Shown here: positions 57,276 to 64,000 of the stretch, piece after piece
Numbering within the stretch: position 1 is the first letter of the stretch
Layout of the letters: each line of letters begins with the position of its first letter
DNA from: Citrus sinensis
Taxonomy: Eukaryota; Streptophyta; Magnoliopsida; Sapindales; Rutaceae
NCBI RefSeq assembly: GCF_022201045.2
Contig: NC_068558.1
Location: forward strand, 46,589,001-46,653,000
Direction: 5' to 3'
DNA: 64,000 nt
The notes under the pieces: generated by a model
Told to the model about the DNA's origin: nothing
Seen by the model: only the letters and a program-made list of their open reading frames with translations
The model's database searches: none
Program-made: the position numbers and the translations under genes

Positions 57276-59980
57276 ACTATGATTAATAATAATCAATCAC
57301 ATAAAATTTGTACGGCAATCTAATTATTAATTGTTTAGCTTTTGATCAACGTTAACCTGGGACTGGGATGACTGACTAGAGACAAGTCTAGGATTGGTCC
57401 CCATTTCTTGGCCACCTGCATTATTGCTAAAAGAAAAAGACTTAAAAACCTCGTATCAATGCGTTAATAAAGCATTATAATTAAACATCATCACATTTTT
57501 AATGAAAACAAGACATGAAGTGGTCCTCGTAATTAGTTAGTTTCTCGAACAGAACCAAAAAAAAAAAAAAAAGAAATTTTAAGCAGTTGTTGGTGGAGAG
57601 ATCCAAAAACAAGTTATCATTTAATTGTTTCCAGGCAAGTTACTGTAGCGGCCCCCCATCAATCAAATTTATCAAATGTTGAACCCAGAGAAAAATATTC
57701 ATGGACAGTGACCTGCGATCAATTAACTCAATAATTAAACGTGCGAACAAATTAGAAGAGATCAGCAATGGTGTCCGAGGTCGTTGGATATACATTTTTT
57801 TTTTGTGGGTCATTCTGTAATTGAATTTACGTGTAAAGCAAGTATTGGTGATGCTATAAACATGCATTCTAGCTATCATATACGTAAATATAATGGCGCC
57901 TACCCGTTGGCTCAATCCACTGGACAATCGCAAAATTGCTAATTGATTTTTTCCTTTTTTTTTTGGTTCCCTTTGTATGTATGCGTGTGTAGGTCAGCTA
58001 AATCATACTATTAAATAAAGTTGTACCGTAATGACATCGATTTAAGGTGATGAAGAAGAATGTCGGTGTTTAAAACATGTTATTGCTGGCTATTTGCTCA
58101 TTGTAAGGGCAGTAACTCATTACTTCATAAAATTTTGGAGAATAATTACACGTAAATTGTTAGTGAAGGTTTTTACTATCTTGGTATCATACCACATGAT
58201 AAATTGATAATGTATGTAGGATTATTTATAGAAATCTTTTTTCACTCATGGAAGAAAACAAGCAAATGAAAAAAAAAAAAGGGGGGGGGGGGGGAATTGG
58301 GTTGTGTATGGTGCATTTTCTTGCCAATTATCCTTTATGAGACAAACTCACAAAAGCAAAAAAAAAAATGCAAATCTAAGAAAGATTTTGGTAAAATAAG
58401 GTAACGACAGAAGAAAAAACAAAACAGAGGAGGAAAATATATTGTTGTTTGTTGTCGCTGGCATGCATTGGCTGAAAAATTCCAAAATCCAGAAAGTTGC
58501 TGAGCTGATGCACGCGAATCCTGTTCCTGTATCACATTATGATTTTATGACTTACACATCACTAAGTTGTGTTTGGTTAAGTGGGCATTGGATTCCTGGC
58601 TGAAATTTATTACACGCTTTTAATATATATAACAACACAGCACTTGCCCCTTTGCATTTTCATTGTCCTGCTTTGGACCTTTGTCCCCTTACTTATAGAC
58701 ATTTTTTCTCAATTGCCTGTTCCATTCAGTACTCTTCTTTGTCCATGTACGATGTACGTTACCGATTGTTGCCCATGAGATTCGGATCCGATTTGAGGGT
58801 TCCTTGATAATTAAGTTTCACTAAGTAGCGTTTTCAGTTTTTCTATTCCGTCGTTAAATCTAACCTGTGAAATGAGCCCGGTGCGGGGGGTGGTACTCGG
58901 GTTCAAAGCCAAACAAGCCCGAAGGTTAAAGGGTATTGTGGTCTTTTTGTAAAAATGTACCGAAGTTAAGTCATTACCAACCGGTGAAAGTTAGAACTGT
59001 TTTGAGTTTTTTGACTGCCTTTATTGCTGAGACGATGAAAGAGCTCGGGATTAGAGTTGTTGTGGTTGTTGCCAATGCAACGTTCGTTATCTGTTTGTCA
59101 GTTATAAGATTAACATTCAAAAGAGACAAAAATCAAAAGCTTTTGTTCTGTAACCTTGAAAAAAAAAAAAAATGGAGAGCGAAAGAAATTGACCGAGTGA
59201 CGCCGTTTGTCTTGTAAATGGTTATGATTTGCTCTGGCATTATCAACAATTCCCATATAAAAAAACCCAGCTTTGGCCTGTGTTTCATACGCTGAATGGA
59301 ATTGGTGAGATAGAGAAAATGATGATAAATCACAAATGTTGATGTGAAAAAAATAGGTCAGTATTCCCCCCCCACCTCAAATCCTCTCTTTTTCTCCATT
59401 TGATGGGATGATCATGTTACAATTCACAAAACCTTAAAACTAGTAACTGAATTTGAGATGCCCCATGCAAACAAACTTATCATCATCCGACACTTACAAT
59501 TCACAAAACCTTAAAACCTTTACTGGGTCTGGGTATCATCTTTTTTTTTTTTTTTTTTTTTTTTTGGGATCGCTGTGTATTGAAGTGTAGTCAGTAGTGT
59601 GTGAGACAGAACGAGAGAGAGACAGAAGGGAAATGGAGGAGCGGATGAAGACATAAGAGGGACCTACTGCTTATTTTCTGGCGGGCAGCAACGGTCACTA
59701 TCAATGATATTTTGCTTTGGGTGGTTCTCTCAATGAATGAATGACCCATCCAATCACTCACACACTTTGCATATTGGTTGGAGAGAGAAGAGTAAAGGGA
59801 GATCTTGATTTAAATTACCAAACCATATTCATCAAACCTTTCTCTTTCTTTCTATCTATCTTTGTTCATTAAGATCCAAGTATCAGTTGGTGACTATCTC
59901 TGCTTGCTCGTGTCAAGCAAGTGTTAAAAAGCTTTGCTAAGGCGCTTGGGCTCTAGAGCAAAGCAGCAGATCCCATTCAT
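57276..59980. other. Intergenic region and polygalacturonase promoter/leader
   Basis: No gene was recognised. A 14-bp G tract at 58281-58294 follows a 12-bp A tract. A perfect 24-bp direct repeat (ACAATTCACAAAACCTTAAA core) occurs at 59417-59440 and 59494-59517, and a 25-bp T tract at 59541-59565. The CT-rich stretch at 59830-59980 is probably the leader of the downstream gene. Confidence 0.45.
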
Positions 59981-62539
59981 ATGAGGAGATCTTTTACTGT
60001 GAGTTGCTTCATCTTTGATTAATTCTTCTTGCTTCTTTTCTTTGTTCTGCTTTGCTTCTTACTTCTTCTCTGTATGTAACGCTCAGAATTTACAAAAATA
60101 TCTGAAATTAGTTTTCAAGATGAATCATTCACCGGCACCCTGAGATGAATCGTCTAAATTCAGCCGCAAATTATATTATTAAGGGCAACTTTGAAGTCAG
60201 TTTCAGTCTGATCGATCAAAACTGTTTCCATTTTTCAGTTATTTGTTTATTTATTATTATTATTTTTATGACTATTGATTCCGCCTTCTGTATTCTGTGT
60301 GGCTCTTCTTGGTTTATTATCTCTTAGGCAAAATGTGGCTCATTTCATCAGCTTTCCTACATGATAAATTACAATGTAGCTGATTAAGACCTCAAATTAA
60401 GTTGAAAATTTAGTATAATTAATCCCTTTTCAAAATGTTCCCTTTTTTAGCTGGTGGATGTGTTTCTGGTACTTGCATTATTTAGTGAAGCTCCATGGGC
60501 TGTCGCGGGCAGCTCACAATGTAGTCAAAGCAATTTAGAGGTATTTCGGCCTCATAGTGTCTCTATCACTGAATTTGGAGCTGTCGGAGATGGTGTCACT
60601 CTAAACACCAAAGCCTTTCAGAATGCAATCTTCTATCTCAATTCATTTGCAGACAAGGGTGGGGCCAAGCTTTTTGTCCCAGCTGGCCAGTGGTTGACAG
60701 GTAGCTTCGATCTCATCAGTCATCTAACTTTGTGGTTAGACAAGGATGCAGTAATTCTTGGATCCACGGTAAGCTCCCTTTTGCAATCTCTTTATTGTCT
60801 AGAAGGACATATGCTCTTGAATCTTCAGTATTCAGTTTGCCTCTCTTTGCTTGGAGTCTTTGCAATTAAATCATGGCTATGAAATATTAATATATGGAAT
60901 TGTCAGGATATTTTTCAATGTTTATGATGTGAAAGTTGCATTTAGCTCCTTTTCAGTAAATCATGCTCTATGGGCAAAGGGTATTAAATTATGCAAGAAT
61001 CCAAGGTTTCGTGTGATCATAATGCTTCAATTTCTAGTTGAGGAACATTTTCAAAATCTGAAATGGTTCATTTTCAAGACCAATGTGGCTGTGGTCTGCT
61101 GTGACATTGAGGCTATTTGTAATTATGTTAGCACATTATGCTAAATGATTTATCCTTTTTTTTTTCAGAACTCGGACACTTGGCCGGTTATTGATCCTCT
61201 ACCATCATATGGCAGAGGTAGGGAGTTGCCTGGTGGAAGGCATCGGAGCCTCATTTTTGGACGCAATTTGACAGATGTGGTCATAACAGGTTGACTATTT
61301 TGACAAAGAGCTTAGATAAATATATTGTCTGTTTTCTTGACGCCGCCTATCACTCTATGCAGGTGATAATGGAACTATTGATGGTCAAGGCAGCATCTGG
61401 TGGGAATGGTTTCGAAATGGAACACTGGATTACACCCGACCTCATCTGGTTGAATTGATGAACTCGACTGGGGTTATCATCTCAAATTTGACCTTCTTAA
61501 ATCCACCATTTTGGACCATCCATCCTGTATACTGCAGGTTGGTTCTTTCTCTAAACATATTCTTATTAATTTCTGTCTGCTGGGTTCAAATATTCTTCTT
61601 TCCAAATTTAACTGTACGACGGTGGAGCTTTTACTTAATTCGGGGGAGAGTTGAGACTGTTTTTCTGGTTGAACAGCCATGTTAAAGTGCAGAATGTCAC
61701 AATCCGTGCCCCACTTGATTCACCAAACACAGATGGGATTGATCCAGGTGAGCATCTTCTACTAATCTGAATATCTCCATTATGCAAATTGGTGTTTTCT
61801 AACATAATGAGGTTTGGTCCTCTACATTTATATGCATCCAGACTCTTCTGACGATGTCTGCATTAAAGACTGTTATATTAGCACTGGCGATGATCTGGTT
61901 TCCATCAAAAGTGGGTGGGACGAGTATGGTATTTCATATGGTCGGCCAAGTACAAAAATTACCATCCATGGACTCATTGGAGAAACTAAATTGGGTGCGG
62001 GGATTGCAATAGGAAGTGAGATGTCTGGAGGTGTATCAGAAGTTCATGCAGAGAACCTGTACTTTTTCAACTCAGTCAGGGGTATTAGGATAAAGACATC
62101 TCCTGGAAGGGGTGGCTATGTGAGAAATATCTCTATCTCAAATGTGACCTTAAATCACGTAGATGTAGCTATAATATTTACTGGTCACTTTGGGGAGCAT
62201 CCAGATGATTCGTATGATCCAAGTGCTCTTCCCATAATAGAAAGGATTACCATAAAAAATGTCATTGGGGAGAATGTAAAAATGGCAGGCCAGCTAGAAG
62301 GTATAGAGGGGGACACTTTTCGTTACATTTGCTTGTCAAACATTAAGCTCAATGGAGTTTCAGAGTCTCCATGGAATTGCTCCTATATTCAAGGATATTC
62401 TGACTTGGTTTTCCCAGAAACCTGTGATCCTCTGAAGGAGAGTATCTTTCCCATGCATCACTTAGATTGTTACGATCTATCCAATCATTTTAGGAGTTCA
62501 AGAAATCAAAAAAGACTTGCTCGGTTATTATCTTGGTAA
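59981..62539 (+). CDS. GH28 polygalacturonase-like protein
   Basis: Six coding exons encode 466 residues: 59981-59998, 60451-60768, 61169-61289, 61363-61537, 61677-61747 and 61842-62539. The first exon holds only six codons (MRRSFT), and with exon 2 forms a secretion signal (MRRSFTLVDVFLVLALFSEA). The protein is therefore likely secreted to the cell wall. Pectin-lyase-fold motifs include FGAVGDGVTLNTKAFQNAI near the N-terminus, NTDGID (228-233), TGDDLVSIKSG (249-259) and RIK (317-319). The third classical motif, G-H-G, is replaced by SGGVSE, as in a known plant subgroup. The catalytic aspartates D230, D251 and D252 are present. Polygalacturonases hydrolyse homogalacturonan; the exact specificity of this subgroup is not settled. 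Confidence 0.9.
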
Positions 62540-63580
62540 ATAATGGAATCTTGGCATTTTATCTCCGGTGAAATCACCTTCTTCTGTGAATGTTGTCATT
62601 AGTTGGAAATTTGATTCTTGCCATTTCTCAACACAACCGCCCAGTGCATTGCCGATGAAAAGATTGCCTGATATGAGTTAAGTGAAGTGCTGATCTGTGG
62701 TTGTTGACCTGCGAGATGGTGTTGAGAAAAGGTTATTTCATGTAATTTTGTGTGCAGTTACGAATAATTGAGTGAATATCAGAAATGAAGATAGAATGAG
62801 CTTACTTCTGCAAAGGTCGTTCCTTTTTTAATTTTATTGTTTATTATTTTCTTCTGACTGCGTTTGTTGTTTGAAATTTCAGCAAGAGTAAAAAAAAGTG
62901 GGGGATGATGGGATAGAGAGTATACTCTGCCGCTGCTTTAGGCTATGCATGAAAGTAGCGCAATTTTGTTCTCCCGAAAGATTTCCTTGTATTTGATCAT
63001 TTTGGTATACGATGAATTTTATTATAAATATGTGAAATGGGGTTATTTTCACTACACTGATGCAATGCTTACAAGTCGAAATACAAAGTTTAAATATCAA
63101 ACTCGTACAATATCAGTAAAATTTTCCGCACGAGTTAAGTGGTTCACTTATGTTGTATGAGGAGGACGTGTGTAATATCATACCCCAACTTTGAAAGTGT
63201 AACATTATTCAAATAGTTTATATCTAAATGCCTTGTAGGATTATGCCAAAATCAGAGGCCGTGATTTCATTAAAAGCAGCTACGTATAGTTCTTTGTAGT
63301 AATAGATCGGGGTGGGTACGGAGAAAGGGCATTAAATCATGTTGCATTAAGATTATTTTTTTTCCCGAAATAGATGGACCCAAATGTTTTTTCTTCACTT
63401 TTTTTTTAACCAAAATGATGACTCATCTGTCTAGAAAGGAGGGGGAAAAAAAACTATAAACTGTAGGAAAAAGTAAATACATGGGTTGAATTCAGTTTAC
63501 TAATGAGACACGCATCAAGACTATATAACCAATCAATGAATTTTTCTCAAAGGCTGAGAATCCACAAATTCAAAGCTGTT
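62540..63580. other. Convergent 3' region
   Basis: The 3' flank of the polygalacturonase-like gene faces the 3' end of the minus-strand gene at the window edge. It has short homopolymer runs and no further gene. Confidence 0.5.
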
Positions 63581-64000
63581 CTATTTCGGAGATGCCTCAG
63601 TACCATCCTTCTTTATAACAGAGCATAAAACCTGTCTTGAGATGTAAGTTTCTAGCTCTCTGGATACCTCAGTTAACTTCAAGTCGAAATTGCTTCTGTA
63701 TTTATGCTTTGGTGATGGCACGACGCCAGAAAATCTAGTTGGGGAGACAGAAAATCGTCTTCTTGGGCTCGAAAATCTTCCTGGTGACCCAGTAAGCTTC
63801 CCTATAGAAATGAGAGGCGTTGATCCTGATCCTGTGGTAGCCAAATTCCTATCTGGGTTCATCAACGGCCCGCATTTAGTCTCCAATGGAAGTGGCCTCA
63901 GTGAATCATGTTCCGGGACTGGCTTCTGTTTCATAAGTCTCTCCCTGGCCTTTTCTGCTGCCAGTAGAGCTTTCTCTCTACTCAGCTTTATCAGTTTCCA
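63581..64000 (-). CDS. C-terminal part of an unidentified protein (cut by the window edge)
   Basis: The minus-strand frame is open from the window edge to a stop at 63581, giving 139 residues of C-terminus. It begins with a charged helical stretch (LSREKALLAAEKARERLMKQ). A Ser/Pro/Arg-rich low-complexity part follows (SPGRFSSPRRRFSVSPTRFS), then a short conserved-looking tail (FDLKLTEVSRELETYISRQV). The repeated basic SP motifs suggest phosphorylation and perhaps cytoskeletal or nuclear association. I do not recognise the family. A kinesin or other microtubule-associated tail is possible but unproven. Upstream exons lie outside the window. Confidence 0.6.
   Translation of the reverse strand, partial: WKLIKLSREKALLAAEKARERLMKQKPVPEHDSLRPLPLETKCGPLMNPDRNLATTGSGSTPLISIGKLTGSPGRFSSPRRRFSVSPTRFSGVVPSPKHKYRSNFDLKLTEVSRELETYISRQVLCSVIKKDGTEASPK

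Noticed and set aside
58861-58925. Possible tRNA B-box (GGGTTCAAAGCC)
   Set aside because: No A-box or cloverleaf could be drawn around it.
1-64000. LTR retrotransposon, endogenous virus or CRISPR-like array
   Set aside because: No LTR pairs, primer-binding or polypurine signatures, reverse-transcriptase or capsid-like frames, or spaced identical repeats were seen.

Overview
The window is nuclear DNA of a flowering plant, most likely a rosid eudicot. Genes have many short AT-rich GT-AG introns, chloroplast-targeted and cell-wall proteins are encoded, and the spaces between genes hold MITE-like and Mutator/hAT-type DNA transposon remnants. A Citrus-like genome would fit, but the sequence alone does not prove the species. 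I see no bacterial-style operons, CRISPR arrays, rRNA or tRNA genes, and no recognisable LTR or viral elements.

Layout, left to right: 0-2.1 kb holds two long-inverted-repeat DNA elements. 2.85-4.26 kb (-) is a two-pore K+ channel (TPK5/KCO5-like). 6.16-7.56 kb (+) is a BAHD acyltransferase. 7.6-15.3 kb has no gene but contains a Mutator-like element carrying a foreign-looking ORF, a degraded hAT element with both ends of its transposase still readable, and a tandem duplication just upstream of the next gene. 16.0-21.3 kb (+) is a 12-coding-exon ABCB transporter. 24.4-26.4 kb (-) is a NIP30/FAM192A (PSME3-interacting) protein. 27.6-28.8 kb (+) is a soluble, Fe-S-type DGAT3. 31.0-32.3 kb (-) is an intronless L-cysteine desulfhydrase. 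35.1-38.9 kb (+) is a SEC23-like COPII protein. 41.0-46.2 kb (+) is a cytosolic-type prolyl-tRNA synthetase. 47.0-54.0 kb (+) is chloroplast SECA1. 54.6-56.6 kb (-) is an L7Ae/L30e/Gadd45-family protein. 60.0-62.5 kb (+) is a GH28 polygalacturonase-like protein. 63.6-64.0 kb (-) is the last exon of an unidentified protein cut by the window edge. All exon chains were built by hand and checked for splice sites and reading phase.

The genes do not form one pathway; this is an ordinary gene-rich euchromatic block. What unites them is ancestry. As I remember the Arabidopsis map, some neighbours (BAHD, ABCB, NIP30, LCD, ProRS, polygalacturonase) correspond to consecutive genes At3g62110-At3g62160. 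Others (TPK5, ABCB3, SEC23, SECA1, L7Ae) correspond to At4g01790-At4g01840. The window therefore looks like the unfractionated ancestral order of which Arabidopsis keeps two half-sets.

The most noteworthy observations are: a SECA1 intron whose donor reads GA where GT is expected, with a tandem pair of foldback elements in the same intron and an in-frame alternative splice nearby; a GC-AG intron in the BAHD gene; a Mutator-like element with a 9-bp target duplication and a 57-codon ORF; a perfect 29-bp hairpin just upstream of TPK5; and several MITE families in promoters, introns and downstream regions. I did not find a clearly new biochemical system.
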